A DNA stretch of 64,000 nt. Origin: Cryptomeria japonica (lineage: Eukaryota > Streptophyta > Pinopsida > Cupressales > Cupressaceae). The notes beneath the pieces were generated by a model that saw nothing but the letters and a program-made list of their open reading frames with translations, ran no database searches and had not been told where the DNA came from. Shown here piece by piece: positions 1 to 11,948 of the stretch. Made by a program: the position numbers and the translations under genes. The stretch covers positions 171,948,361 through 172,012,360 of the forward strand of contig NC_081406.1 of assembly GCF_030272615.1 (NCBI RefSeq), given 5' to 3'. The stretch's first letter is position 1; every line of letters starts with the position of its first letter.

Positions 1-1272
1 CCGGGAGAGGTGTCAGTCCTCCATCCTGAGTCAATACTATTGGTACATACACCAGTTGGCCTACTCTCGCAGGTCGCACTCCACCCGCCAGTAATCCACG
101 GATTCCTCTCGTCATGTGCCCAAAAGACACTGCACGACCACTACTCTCCTCTGTACTAGGGGTTTTCTCTACTTCCTTCCGACTATCAAGGCAGAATGTG
201 TCGTGACTTTGGCTGCTCCTAGAAGAAGTGTCATCGGAATCTTCCCCTTCCTTTGCACTATTATCATCCTCTTCTTTAGCCTCTTCTTCTGCATCCTTGT
301 CAACTATCTCTGTCTCCTGCTCATGTTCTGACACTACTACATGTGGTGGTCTCCTTCGTTTCGTGTTGTAATGGGCTTCCCCGCTACCTGCGATGGTATC
401 CAGGTGGGTACAATAGAATATGGCTGGCTGTGAAGGGTCCAACGTCTCTTGAGGTTTCCAGACATGCTCCTTCGACGATACTTGTGTGCGTACAACGTCG
501 AGGAACAACCCTATGGTGTGAAACAACATGTAAAAAGCCTTGTGTCGCAGGATAAAAAATTTTATGAATTCTGTCAGATAAGACTGCAGCCCAGTTGTAC
601 ACCGTCCCATTCCTCGGGCCATTCATAAGTGCAATCATGGGTACCACCATGTCTGATGCCCTGCTGACTCCCGTAAGTCTTCTTATCATAACATCCAGCA
701 GACCCTTCCAGTCTCCTGGAATGATGTATGACTTTTTCAACCCTTTGCCCTTAGGTGCCTTGATCGCTGCCCATTCTTGTTCTGAGAGATCACTTTGACA
801 AATCAACCGCAACAGTTGCTCTTTCCTCTCTGGCGATATCTTAGTAGCATTCTTGTCTATTTTCTTTCCCTCATCTGGTATGCCAAATACCCTAGCAAAA
901 TCGTCGGGTGCAAAGGAGACGGTCACAGTGCTCTGCTGGTAAGAGAAAGTTGATGCCCTCATCGCGCTGTCATATGTGGCCACCATCATTCGTAGACATG
1001 ATTCGAAATCCCTGATCGCAAAGATGGGCATTTGAATTGCCCAGTGCACCCGTGCTTTCCTGAGAGATTCCTTAATCACATAATTATCTGGGGTCTCCAG
1101 CCACCAGGTCCTGCATACATTTCCACTCAATCCTTCAAACGTAACAGTGTCAGGTGTGATTTTCTCCAACATTGTCTTCTTTTTGGCCTTTCCTGTATCT
1201 GCTGGCCTTGCAACTTTTACTCCCGACTGCAACACTCGCTTTCCTTTGCCTACCGTGCTTCATTTCGCCATC
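1..1272 (-). pseudogene. UOL-C reading frame, unknown helical protein, frameshifted, incomplete
   Basis: A frame begins at the ATG near 1272 (MAK, then a stop, then STVGKGKR) and is open from 1235 to about 550. A frame change near 550, at a T-rich run, leads into a segment containing KAFYMLFHTIGLFLD, and a second change near 345 leads into KRRRPPHVVV followed by a strongly acidic D/E-rich tail open to position 1. The middle shows FARVFGIPDEGKKID, W-GLLDVMIRRLTGV and YNWAAVLSDRIHKI. These sit in the same order as EAFHLPEH, ITMLNRVTGA and IHWARIISHCLDVQL in UOL-2, so I infer distant homology. The layout also recalls the family annotated as 'putative plant transposon protein' in angiosperms (an inference from order of motifs). 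KRRR may be a nuclear signal. No enzyme motif is visible. Confidence 0.6.
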
Positions 1273-1393
1273 TTTCCTGACTTAGACGGTTGGTCTAACT
1301 GCTGCAACCGTTTTTGCCAGTCCAACTTCCCTAATCTTGGTTTCCCTAACTCCATTTAAATGACTCTTTTTCTTACTAGCCAACCTTAATAAG

Positions 1394-2135
1394 TTGGTGA
1401 ATTCCGTTATTTCTCACCTTGTACGGCGATTTATCTCTGTTGGTCTACCCTGTACGGATTTTTTTTTCTTTTCCCACGCTGTTATGCCCACATGTGGTAC
1501 GGAGCTTCCTATATGTGTACGGATCTTCTTCCTGTTGGTCACACATGGAAGGGATTCTGTTCAGCGTTGGACGGCACCGTACGACCTTTTGCTTCTTGCT
1601 ATCCCCTCACTCGGCCATACGGTTTTTGATTGTCAATAGTGCCGACTGCTATCCGTACTACACCCTATGTCACCTTCATGGCCATATGGACTTCTTCCTA
1701 TCAGTCGTACGGATTCAAATGTCCCCTGCACGGTTCTCCTGGCTGTACGGATTATGCTCACCTGGCCGTACGGATTCAAAATGGACGGATATTAAAATGT
1801 ACAGATTCACATCTCTCCACCATATAGATTTCGTGAAACAATATCACCATCGTATGACATCAAATTGTACGGATTCCTTGTGCTTGTGTGACCGTACGGA
1901 TTTCCTCTTAGATTCAATGTGTTGTACGGGTTTGGAAAGTACGGATTTCCCTTGTGCCACTGTACGGATTCCTTCCTCTTTGCTGTCATATGGATTTATC
2001 TGCTTGACTCAGTCCACCGTACGGATTTCTCTGTCTCCCCTTTGGCCGTACGGATTTTGTTCACCTTCCACCAATGTTATGATCGTATGGATTTAAAACT
2101 GAAGTCTGTACGGTTATTTAATCTATCGTCTGTAC
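1394..2135. repeat. TGTACGGATT dispersed array in the UOL-C leader
   Basis: The word TGTACGGATT, with variants such as CCGTACGGATT, CGTATGGATT and GTACGGTT, occurs about twenty times over ~740 bp at irregular spacing of roughly 20-60 bp. It lies directly upstream (minus strand) of the UOL-C frame. Sequence between copies is mostly unrelated, so it is a dispersed motif array rather than a simple tandem repeat. The core GTAC/CGTACG is self-complementary. Open frames across it are by-products. Confidence 0.8.
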
Positions 2136-2874
2136 GATGAGTTCTCCGTCATTTTTTTTTTCTATATATTTTTTCAATGTTTCAATTTTTTTTTTTTTTA
2201 ATTTGAGAACAACTCATGTCTGTATTCATTAATGCCAAATGCCAGTACATTAAAAAACATAGCTTTCTTTGATAATGTCTACACCCTGAAATAGTAAACC
2301 AAGTACATATATATAGGTGTCGGTACAGGTTGTTCGGTGCCAACTGCCGACAACCATCACGCAACCACTGACCCTTAACACGTAACATTCTAATTACACT
2401 ATGACATAATTACCCGACAACAGGAAGCACACATGAACGGGTATATATCTAGTTTGTCTCCCTCTCTCATGGCATCGAACAAGTTCATCACAAACAGATC
2501 TATTCCTTCAACAGTTCGCATCATTCACACAGTAGATCGAATACAATTCATAGCAGTTTGTATGCACATCAAGTAGATCACATTTCTTACATCAGCAGAT
2601 CGACATCCTTCAATAGATCGTGTTAACATATAAGCAGGTCGAACTTATATATGAGGCATACTGAAATTATATACTGATCTAGGGTGAATCAATTAAGCAT
2701 ATAGCTTCAAGGTGTGAAGCGGTTTTGTAAAGAGTTCTTGACATTTTGTCTAATATAATATAAGACAATTATTGTTGGGTTTTTCACCTTCAAGTTGGAA
2801 GGTTTTCCTAGGGTACATTCTGTGCATTTTGTGAATTATCCTCTATCTAATTTGATCATTAAAATTTAACAACA
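2136..2874. other. Non-coding head and distal leader of UOL-C
   Basis: T-rich runs lie at 2150-2205. From about 2490 to 2690 the word (C/T)AGATCGA recurs about eight times at 20-35 bp spacing, a second small motif array. I see no coding sequence. The right end is the inferred start of UOL-C on the minus strand. Confidence 0.5.
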
Positions 2875-2876
2875 AT

Positions 2877-5304
2877 GAGCTCATGGTTGAGTGTGGCGAA
2901 CACTAAAACCCGTAGTCAAGAACAATTCGAACACCTAAGGGGTTGGTGCTTGCATTTCTCACTGAAGATGCAGTAAGAGAAGCGTTTGGGATTCCCAATC
3001 ACTAAGGAATGCAAACAAGAACTAAGGAGTATGCCCAAGCTATGTTTGAGAAAGGACCGGATGCATGTATCACTGTCATGAACAGTGAGTGGGTCCTTGA
3101 AACAAGGTGTCACCATTCCAAGCTACCGAAGAAACTCCTAAGTTCAGATTTGAAAGAAGAGTTTAGTGATATGATCTTCATACTCAACAAGATCATGGGA
3201 GCATGTCAAGGAGCCTTATTTGAGACATGGATGTTTTATTTCATTGAGGAGATATCATTTGGAACAGTAATAATAAATTGGGCAAAGATCATAAGTGATA
3301 ACTTGGATATCCAGCTGAGGAACTTGGAGAGAATGAAGTTGTTCTACATGTCTTCTTACTTAGTTTATATGCTAGCAGGAAACATCAAATACAAAGGACT
3401 AATATGCAAAGGTGAAGTCGGAAACAAGCAGGGACAACATAAGGTGTATGAATGCTATCTGCAACTCCACCTACATAAGAACGAACAATATAGAAGGGTG
3501 AATGATACATTTACCATGTACCTTACACGGTTGCTACAAGGTGGAGTACACAAGAGGTTGTCCAAGGAGGCAATGTCATTAGTAGAAAAATATGGATCAT
3601 GGTTTATCCAATTCTACCTTCACATACATAAGAATCCAAGGATTCACCTTCGAACCTTACAAGTTTCCCAGGTATTCAATTGACAAGATGGTGTTGCTTG
3701 AGGTAGTGAGGCAGCTATTGGAATTCGATTACATAAAGAAAGAGAAACATAGGCAGGGTATAACTTTTCCTATCATGCTTGGGAAAATGATGGAGATATG
3801 CCCCACTATGACAACATCGGATACAGTTAATGAAGAATTACAATTTTCTATCTTGGAATATACAAGGCGAGGAACCGTTTTGATCCATTTCAGAGGATAT
3901 TAGCAGCCAAAGGAGAGAAGTTTACACATAAGGTTGACATCGAGGACTACTAGGCAAATCATACAGATGAGTTTGAGTTTAGGAGAAAGATGTGGTCTCG
4001 AATGTTAGTGGATTTCATGAGGAAGTGTAACTTCTTCTCAATTTTTGATCAAGTAAAAGATGTTGGGAATCATATTCATCCTCAACATGGGAAGGAGAAA
4101 GATAAGCTGGTTTCATCACCTGATTGGTCATAGCCCGAAGTAGTGGACTTGAACATTCTAATGAGGGAAGTGAATGATTGCTCCATAGAGTGGGTAGACA
4201 AACACATCAACAAGCTAAGGAGGCAGAGTACCACTTTGACCTATGAGAAAATGAAAAACGAGGAGTCTTCTCTTAATGATGATGAGAGAACTATAAGTGA
4301 TATGAGAACAAACGATGATGAAGATGGTCAAGCTCCTAAGAGAAGAAATGGTATAGTTGGAGGAACACAAGCAAAGGGTAAGAAGATTGCCAGTCAAGAA
4401 TCCAGACACAAGAAGCACAGATCCGACACTCCGTAGTCTACCATGACCTCCTCATCCGTTAAGGAGAGTGATATACCATAGGAAGACAATGAACTCGAAC
4501 AAGGTTTTGACATGGATATCCTACCAGATAATGATCAGGATGAACACACATCAACACTATCAGCACCACATGAAGATGAAGAACAACAACTAGGATCTCC
4601 AACCATTCAACTTGAGGTCCATTTAGGAGATGATGTGGAGGACCTCAGTAAGAGGGGAGCGGACGAAGAGATAATTTCCACCTTGAGAGGAATTGATGAC
4701 GATCATTAGCTCGAGGATGGAATGGAATTTTCTACAATTCTTGATTGGTTGATGAACAGTATGGAAAAGAAGAAAGTTGGAGAAATGTAACCCATTGAAG
4801 ATATAGATGACTTCTTAGCCTGGAATGGTAAGGCTAAAGAAAAGAAGAAGGCAAAGAAGTTACTCTAAAATTACTAGAGATGATTCAGGATCCCAAATTT
4901 TGCAAGTGGCTGTCCCAGTAGTTGACAAACCTAGAGATGAGATCACTCCCATGGGCTATTAGGTTACCACAATCGATCTTGGGCCATCAACAAAACAACA
5001 AGAGTTTTAGGAGCTGAATGATTCTGCCAAGGCCATTGAGACACAATTAAACAAAGTTGAAGAGAAGAAGGAAATGTTAGAGATAGAGAACAAGAAACTC
5101 AAGGAATACATTGAGGGGTTGTTGAATCCTCTAAGGTGTGAGGATCCTACATTTGTTCCACCCATTGCTATTGATCAAGGGTCACTTAATGATCACGAAG
5201 CAATGAGGAGTACGTATGAGGAGGTTGGAAAATGGATAGAAGATATTTCGAAGCAAGCAGAGGACTTCCTAGTCCAACTTGTCCATGCCTACGATAGGAC
5301 AATG
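2877..5304 (+). pseudogene. UOL-1 U3 frame, first half (unknown protein), N-terminus missing
   Basis: In frame with the family, ELMVEC starts at 2877 and stops interrupt soon after. An open stretch from ~2935 reads AFLTEDAVREAFGIPNH, then ETWMFYFIEEI, INWAKIISDNLDIQL, LFYMSSYLVYMLAGN and NDTFTMYLTRLLQGG, each aligning by eye with UOL-2 and UOL-3. A frame change falls near 3640, and several stops follow. Next come a basic linker (KRRNGIVGG, KGKKIASQ, KKHRSD at ~4340-4430), an acidic region (~4490-4710), then a lysine- and glutamate-rich, probable coiled-coil section (KKEMLEIENKKLKEYIEG, ~5070-5300). The frame is cut at 5304 by a solo LTR and resumes at 7354. No catalytic motif recognised. Confidence 0.7.
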
Positions 5305-7348
5305 TGAAATGTCCCCCACAATTTTTTTTCAATTGTTACACACAATACATTCACCCATTAGCGTTAGCATGATAAAATGTAGAGAGCAATACAAATTGGC
5401 AGTTGGACTAGCCACTTCCACTTTTCAGCGGGATAGAGAAAACTGGAATTTAACAACTATTGGCGGTGTAACTAGCCAATTACAAATCCAAAATGACTGA
5501 AGTAAACAAGATAATCACTCAACCACTTATTCAGTAGGAGGACTGAAAATAATAATAACTATCCACTCAACCGCTTATTCAGTGGGAGGACAGGACCACA
5601 ATGAAATAAGATAGGTGGCGAAGCTGACCTCTTCCACTTATTCAATGGGTATTGTGAAACAGTTCTGAAATAAGATAGCTGTTAGTACTACTAATCAGCT
5701 TTACAATACATAACATGGATTTTTCAGATCAAGAGATATCACTGTCCAAAGCTGCAAATAATGTTCAATGCACTTCACAAGCTACAAGAGACTAACTACC
5801 CAAAAACAATCCCCACACTCCAAAAATTCTATATCTGATATACTTTCCAGCAAACTGAAAAATACAGACCAGCAACATCAAATCACACTAAAATGCTCAC
5901 AACTCCTCCAAAACTCAATGGAAAGGCTCGAAACTGAATGCAAATGAATTCTAGGAAGGAGGCGTCCTAGCCAAGACCAACAAACAGCTGCAAACTTGCC
6001 CAAAACATCAATGCACACCTCTCAGGACAACTTCAGACATGGTACGACCTGGGCATTAGTGCGATTTGCAATATAAAATCCAAAGCTTCGAATTACCCTC
6101 TGAAAATTGGCTTAAGAGATCGCCTAGGCCTAAGGAAAATTATTAGAGAATACTCAGATGCAACAAAAATTCACCCTTGGACTTATGATGAAAAAACCAC
6201 TTCAGTTCTACAACCGACTTGCAACCTGAAAACTCACAAACACCCCCAAATTACATTAGAAAACATCAAATGTCATTACAACAATGAACTCCATCTGTTC
6301 TTTAGTGTAAAGAACAGTCTCACAATCTCAACTAGTTGCTATTTTTTAAGCAAGAAGCCAAGAACCAGCTAAGAGGTATGCATTCCTCGAAGCAATCATT
6401 CTGAATTTCGACAACACTTCGTTGCAAATAATCATGGATACCAAAAACAAGAGCCCAACACTCTTATTTATAATTTTTTGAAGCTCCAAATTCAAATTCA
6501 ACTCCTTCCAAATTGCCATAAAATGAAATGAAATTACCTCCAATTTGGATGCCCAAGCAAAATAATATTTGACTCTAATTAAAGTCATGTAATTTCTTCA
6601 AAGGGGGACGTCAATTTAAGTAAAAAAGTATTACTTTATTCACCAAATCGACCCCCTCAAGGTAGCAGATATACTTTATAAAATATTCATAAAGTGTGTT
6701 TTGGCGTCCAAGGTAAAAAAGTGAATTATTTCATATAAATAACATATTTCTTCTAAGGCATTCATCATGCCTTATAAATAATTCACCCAACATAAGCTCT
6801 GACTTGCCAAAATAGCTTCAAAAATGCTGGAAGACAAATTGCTCAAACTAACCTGCTGGAAATAGCCATTTGAACTGACTTGTTGAACCCTTGCTAAAAA
6901 TAATACTGCTAAAAATAACACTTACTAAAAATAGTAAGTGTTTCCAAAGTGATTTTAACCACATTCTAAGAAGCTGTCACAACTTACTAAAAATGGTAAG
7001 TCCGTAAAAGTCTTCAGATTCATTTGCATGTTACACAATCGCGAAGCTCTCTGAAAAATTAGAAAAACCCAAAGAAACAAGCTGTCCTCGCCTCCACTTA
7101 CTAAACATAGTAAGTTTGCCAAACTCCACTGCTTGCTATGCATGTACCATCATTGCAAAGCTTTCTGAAAACCTAGAATGATTCCAGAACCAAAACTGAC
7201 AAACTCCAACATGTAAGCCATCAAAAATGCCGAAACATCCTGCCCCTAGAGGTAGGAAATCCTAATTTCTTCTCTTGACTAGCCTACGGGTCTCCAAGAT
7301 AGGCTAACAGCCAACTGAATGGGTTGCTACTGAGAAGGGGACATTACA
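5305..7348 (-). mobile_element. Solo LTR (TGTAATGTCCCC family) inside the UOL-1 frame
   Basis: Starts TGAAATGTCCCCC, ends GGGGACATTACA, and is flanked by a perfect 5-bp duplication caatg (5300-5304 and 7349-7353). The UOL-1 protein frame stops at the left border and continues at the right, so the borders are firm. At 2,044 bp with no coding sequence it reads as a solo LTR. Orientation is set to minus because TGTAATGTCCCC is the LTR start in the better-preserved element at 45524-51314. Internal palindromes are listed separately. Confidence 0.85.
6900..7115. repeat. Three copies of a CTTACTAAAAATAGTAAG palindrome
   Basis: The best copy, 6917-6942, has a perfect 9-bp stem AACACTTAC/GTAAGTGTT around the loop TAAAAATA. 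Weaker copies are at ~6983-6999 and ~7097-7115, about 65 and 115 bp apart. They lie within the solo LTR at 5305-7348. TGCTAAAAATA half-copies precede the first. Function unknown. Confidence 0.75.
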
Positions 7349-7353
7349 CAATG

Positions 7354-7975
7354 TTATGAGCAAGATACAATGCGTGAAGGGAGTATGGGAAGAGTGTCGA
7401 CTAGTCCAAGACAAGACTATTCCTCGTCTCAAGGTGTTGAGGCAGATTCCTACATCAACATTAATCTAGGAGGGAGTAATTCAGGAGGGAAATGTGTATA
7501 ATTTCCATGGATGGTATTGTTCTTTGGCAATGAGGAAATTAGTGTTTGATCATGTGAGAGATAAGTGCATGGAAATGGAAGGATCAATCTTAGAGATACA
7601 ATCAAATATCCGCACTTCAATTGAGGAATTATTGGGACACGATGTCAACACTTCTAGCAGCTTGAATTTGGAAGGATTGAAAGAGAAAATGAGGTTTGTT
7701 TACTTTTAAGGGTTAGAGTCTATCAGGAAGAATCAACAATACGATTTGGTCTCCCTTATGATCTTCATCAGCAACTTGCTGAAGCATACACCAGATTGGG
7801 AGAACCACTTTGATGCTTGCTTAGATGCCTTGGATGTGATCGAATTGCAGCAGGATGGTTTGCCAAGTGTCACAATGGAAGAACTCAGTTCGGTCATGTG
7901 CAGATTCGTCTAATATGCAGCCAAAGAGAGGGATAGAGGAAGGAATCTTCTAGAGGGAAGCTTGCTTGATGATTA
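7354..7975 (+). pseudogene. UOL-1 U3 frame, C-terminal half
   Basis: Continuation of the 2877-5304 frame after the solo LTR. It carries a few stops and frame changes but reads as helical, charged sequence, including SLAMRKLVFDHVRDKCMEM, DWENHFDACLDALDVIELQ and a C-terminus RNLLEGSLLDD ending at 7975. Equivalent segments are TWDAALLDAFDQVIHLEES in UOL-2 and RNVFLEGSLLHS in UOL-3, so the family C-terminus is conserved across copies. No known domain recognised. Confidence 0.65.
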
Positions 7976-8035
7976 GGTGACATCTCATTGCACCTTATTC
8001 CTCAAGCTCTGTGATATGGATATGATTCTATTTAA

Positions 8036-8120
8036 GCCTAATTAGGGCTGTGTTGGCATGATCTTGGTCCTTGATTCTAAATGAATCTTGTCTATTCATT
8101 TCATTTGAGATTCTATATAA
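8036..8120 (+). promoter_or_regulatory. UOL-1 LTR promoter: CCTAATTAGGGC box and TATATAA
   Basis: A palindromic CCTAATTAGGGC box (~8036) precedes TATATAA (8114-8120) by ~70 bp; the latter is followed by ACCCC and TCATTTGTAAGAGAG. The same pair in the same order occurs in UOL-2, -3, -4 and -5, always ~780-870 bp before the LTR end. I infer the U3/R boundary just downstream. Confidence 0.65.
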
Positions 8121-8913
8121 ACCCCTTCTCTCATTTGTAAGAGAGAGATTTTGAGAATTGTCACTTTGATGCTGCCAAATTGAATTGAATCATTGAACTT
8201 GGGTGATTTTTATGAAATCTTGGAGTATTGTGTGGTTCTTTAATCCTTAATTTAGTTTAGAATTTTGCTTTAAGTAATTTAGTTGATTGGATCTATATGA
8301 AATTGGTTATCCATACCATTAGCTATTTGCTGACTGTAAATTTGCCTTGTGTGGTCAATAGGGATTGGATCTAAGCTTAACTTTGATTTCTACTTGCCCA
8401 ATGATATGCATTGAATGGATGGTGTTAGTGTTGTGGGTATAAATTTGAATATTTATTGATTACCTTAGTTAGAAGATTGCACTAAGCTTTATGGAGTTGT
8501 TCTTTGTATGACAAAACTGAGCCTAGTTGAATTTCATAGTCTCATTCACTATTTCTTGCATTCTAGGATTAGAATAGGATTATAATAGAATTCCTAAAAC
8601 CTTTCCTTTTGCATTTTATTTCAAAATCCTTGTTAGAGATAGGATCAAGTTCTCATCTTGCTAAATCATAAGTCATTTCTAAAGACCATGGCAAATATAC
8701 TTCTATTCATTAGAACAATTGTTTAAGTCCTTTTGTGCATACAAGAATCACATCAACCATTAAGTTACCCACACATCAAGACCTGACAATAGGAATCTTG
8801 GAGTTGTCTTGGTTGATCATTTATTTAGCATCTGAGGTGGTTTTGATCAAGAGAGGGTAAAGTACCTTTGGTATTTTATTTTGTGTTAGAGGTGTCTAAA
8901 AAACACATCACCA

Positions 8914-9793
8914 GTACCCTACAAAAGACTTGACATAAACTGCAGGTCGTTTGGCCATGAATGCATAGAAGGCTGCCCCCTTTTCTTTAGAAAGCTTTGC
9001 GACATGAGCCTGCTGCTAGGCACCTCCCTGGTTCTGTAGAACTTCTAGATATGACCAAGTTTACCACAATCCTTCCAACATAGTGTTGGGTAAGAAAGAT
9101 ATCCCTCTTGCTATTCAGAGATATGGAAACCAAGATCAGCTGCTCAAGAACTTACAGGTCTGAAAGAACATGATTTTGTCAAAAATCTTCTAAAGAAGCA
9201 ACATCCACGATTTTGTAAAAAATCTGTCAAAAACTTTTGTAGAAGAACATCGTTTGCCCTAGAAACCCTAGGTTTGATAAAAAAACAAGCTGCAATAAAC
9301 CACAACTTTGTGGAAAAAATCGTCAAACCCTTGATGTGATGTTGCGCTAAAAAATAAAAGGTAAAACCCCATGACCATGATTTTTAGGAAAAAATAATGC
9401 AAAACCCTCCTTGATTTTTATGGAAAAAATATGTAAAAACCTTCCATGACTTTTTGTGGAAAAAAATCAGAAAACAAAAAAACAACCATCTTCATCAGAA
9501 AACCCTCCAACAGAGAAAGAACATATGAACCAAAAGACAACCAAAAACCCTTCAAGAAACACCTTTGAAAATTTTCAATAAGACCCTCCCTTTTTTTTTT
9601 TTCAAAAAAAAAATCGATCAAAAACCCTACCACGATTTTATAAAAAAAGCTAGGTCTAAAACTCTCAGTCTAAGAAAATCATAATTTTTCATAAAAGATC
9701 GTGTTAAAAAACTTATTGAAATAAATTCTAAGTAATGAAACCATGAATTTTATTAAAAATTTGTCAAAAAATTCTTTCCCCATTCTGATACCA
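8914..9793 (-). pseudogene. Ty1/copia-like gag remnant with broken zinc knuckle and PBS
   Basis: On the minus strand 9083-9034 reads CWKDCGKLGHI-stop-KFY, close to the CX2CX4HX4C knuckle of copia gag (CxxCGKxGHxxxxC) but with an extra residue and a lost last cysteine. It continues to AFMAKRPAVYVKSF at the UOL-1 border. At 9783-9793 the minus strand shows TGGTATCAGAA, a primer-binding site matching initiator-Met tRNA, next to LTR sequence starting at 9794. The A-rich stretch 9140-9780 between them holds no frame I can assign. The rest of the element should lie left of UOL-1, outside the window. The superfamily call is tentative. Confidence 0.5.
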
Positions 9794-10002
9794 TGATATG
9801 ATAATTAAATATTGGATTAAACAAAGGAGACGAAAGACTCCTCAAATAGAGATTACAAATGATGTTTCTAAACTAGAAACAATCGTGAACTAAAGCAATA
9901 AAAAGAAACTTACTAAACTAATTAAAATAGTAAATGACCATTATAGCAATATCACAATATTACTTTAGTATTATACTCCTCTTGCCAAAAATGGGTCTTA
10001 CA
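9794..10002 (-). mobile_element. Probable 5' LTR of the copia-like remnant
   Basis: Begins TGATATGATAAT (plus strand) directly beside the PBS at 9783-9793 and may end at 10002 (GTCTTACA), giving a 209-bp LTR that starts TGTAAGACCC on the minus strand. The outer end is a guess: the other LTR is outside the window, so no duplication can be checked. Confidence 0.35.
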
Positions 10003-10669
10003 TGGTAGCGGAGACACCATCTTTAAAAATCACAAGCATGAGCTGTTACTCATTGAAAGGTGTCCTCAAGGGGAAGGCATCAATATAGTTCTCCTGAGTT
10101 GTACCACTGGATGCAAATTATTATATCAAATTACATGGATTATAAGTCCCAGTCTTAAAATTCAAGGTCTTAAGTGTCAATTTGATTGTTCAAAATGTAT
10201 TATGGATATATACAATTCATGCCATCAAAATTTGACCCTATTTAAGTGACTTATTTGGCGGGACATTCAATACAAACAGAATTTAATTAAGTCACTAGGG
10301 GGCGTGAGGTAAAATATTTACAATGGCTCAAATTAATAAAATGTTAAATTAGGATATAAAAGTGGATAGTGAGTTGTTATTTGGAAGTCATGTTAGTTGA
10401 ATTAGCGTTGAGTGAGGTGGAAGTTGGTTGCAAGAAGTTGTCACCATAGCTCAAAAACTTGCAATTGACAAAAGCTTGGCATGTCTAAAATTCATCTAGC
10501 TTGGAACTTGGCATATTTTTGGAACATTAAAAAATACATAAAATTGTAAAATAATTTTACAAAACATGTATAAAAGTGAATTTTTATAGAATACTTCATT
10601 TATTGATAAAAAACGAGTTCAAGACACATTATAGTATCATATGCCATATGATATATCAATATGAATAAA
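10003..10669. other. Non-coding interval between copia-like LTR and hAT gene end
   Basis: AT-rich sequence without an assignable frame. It is probably the 3' flank of the old hAT transposase gene, but nothing in it was recognised. Confidence 0.4.
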
Positions 10670-10894
10670 AATTACAAATCTATATTCATATTCCACAAAT
10701 TTTTTCCTCCAATTGAAGCTTCTAAGTGGTTGTACAGGTGCCCTTGAATTGGATGATGACAATTCTTGTTGAGGAATAATATCATCTTAGCCATATCATG
10801 CACATCCATAGAAGCCCCAATTGACATTTTGTCTTCTGCCTCCTCATTTGCCACAACCTTTGCTTTCCCTTCCATTGGTGCCCTCATGGGTTCC
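10670..10894 (-). pseudogene. hAT transposase remnant, piece 4 (C-terminal tail)
   Basis: Downstream continuation of the hAT piece at 17552-18929, separated from it by UOL-2; the shared gttcc (10890-10894 and 17552-17556) is the UOL-2 target duplication. In the joined frame the tail reads as charged, glycine-rich sequence ending near WRKKFVEYEYRF. hAT proteins often end in a poorly conserved tail after the dimerisation domain, so the assignment rests on continuity rather than motifs. Confidence 0.45.
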
Positions 10895-11756
10895 TGTTGA
10901 CGTGTATTTTGTACACAATCATACACAGAATAAAATACCAATAGGCATCTTATCCTCTCTTGAGAAAATAGTCTCTAACTGCTGAAGATCTGCAAAAAGG
11001 ATCAGTTAGATGGACTCCAAGGTTCTTTTAGTGGGGTCTCCACGTGTGGACAAGCTTTTTAGTGGTATGATGTGATTTGCTGTTTCCTCCAAGGCGTCTT
11101 ACGGATTCCAAAGGCTCGAAGATTTTACTAATCTAAAAGGAACTTTCAAAAAAAAAAATAGCAAAAGATAGGGTTTAAGGAAGTCTAATCTAGCCTAACC
11201 CTATGAACGACTTAGCATGAATGAGATTTGGCAAGACTCAACCAACTTCAATTTTGCCATAAGATAACAACTCAATTGAAATTAGTGCGATCTTCTAAGG
11301 TAATAATAATGTTCAATGCATCAAAGACCAAGGACACTACTATGAAGGTACATATCCTAGATACGAAAATGCTTGAAGGTTAGGGACTCAAAATGTTCTC
11401 CAGTCGACCACGCAAGGCGTTCTTACAATCAGCAAGAAGCTAGTGGTTTGGATAGCGAATCCTACCAAATATCAAATCTCACACTTAGTCTTTCAAATTA
11501 ACAAACTACCTTGATTGAGCGTGATTCAAGTACATCCAACAACCATGAAGATAACTTAAGGAATTTGCAACAAAACACCATAACTTCAATATTTTATTGA
11601 TTTCCAAGTCATCATATACAACAATTGCTTGAGTTTCTCTCTTCAAGACTCAATCTTGCTACAAAATAAGAATTGCTTCTAACTCTAATCTCTCTATTTT
11701 ACTCTTATCTGACTATTCGACTATTAACTATTACCAAATGAAATGAAAAATGGGGG

Positions 11757-11844
11757 TATAAATAGCATCCCCAATTACAATGAAAGGTCCAGATTGAAAG
11801 TAAATCAATGGACAAGATCATGACACCTAAACCCTAATTAGGGT
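11757..11844 (-). promoter_or_regulatory. UOL-2 LTR promoter box and TATA
   Basis: ACCCTAATTAGGGT at 11831-11844, then TATTTATA on the minus strand (11764-11757), ~870 bp before the LTR end. The arrangement is shared with the other UOL copies. Confidence 0.65.
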
Positions 11845-11948
11845 TTGTTACAAATGACCTCCTTTTTACTGAACAATATTAAATACATAGCCAAATATTA
11901 AATTTGGCACAAAAATCTAGGAGGTATCAACCAATGAGAAATAAGATG

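Larger units (their letters stand above)
1..2874 (-). mobile_element. UOL-C, divergent U3-ORF-type unit (left part cut by window edge)
   Basis: Read on the minus strand the unit starts at 2874 with TGTTGTTAAATTTT, passes a 1.6 kb leader full of short repeats, then a reading frame that runs off the window at position 1. This is the order seen in the UOL units further right. The right border is inferred from the host: from 2877 onward the sequence reads as the interior of the UOL-1 protein (ELMVEC and onward), whose first ~105 residues are missing here. The sequence ends AACAACA at 2874 and atgag (2875-2879) would be the target duplication, its other copy lying outside the window. Start sequence and protein differ clearly from UOL-1 to -6, so this is a separate subfamily. 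The left border is not visible. Confidence 0.5.
2875..8913 (+). mobile_element. UOL-1, right-hand part of a U3-ORF LTR unit
   Basis: The unit resumes at 2875, inside its reading frame, where UOL-C is inserted; its leader and head should lie left of the window. It contains the frame (2877-7975, split by a 2.04 kb solo LTR), then a CCTAATTAGGGC box (~8036), a TATA box (8114-8120) and about 800 bp of the conserved 3' part, ending ACACATCACCA at 8913 (family consensus CACATCAACA). The following gtacc would be the target duplication, its partner being outside the window. The host on the right is a copia-like gag remnant. Confidence 0.7.

Noticed and set aside
9140-9780. A-rich repeated words (GTCAAAAAC, TTTTGTGGAAAAAAT) as a possible array
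   Set aside because: Irregular and explainable by base composition inside the copia-like remnant; kept only as part of that element.
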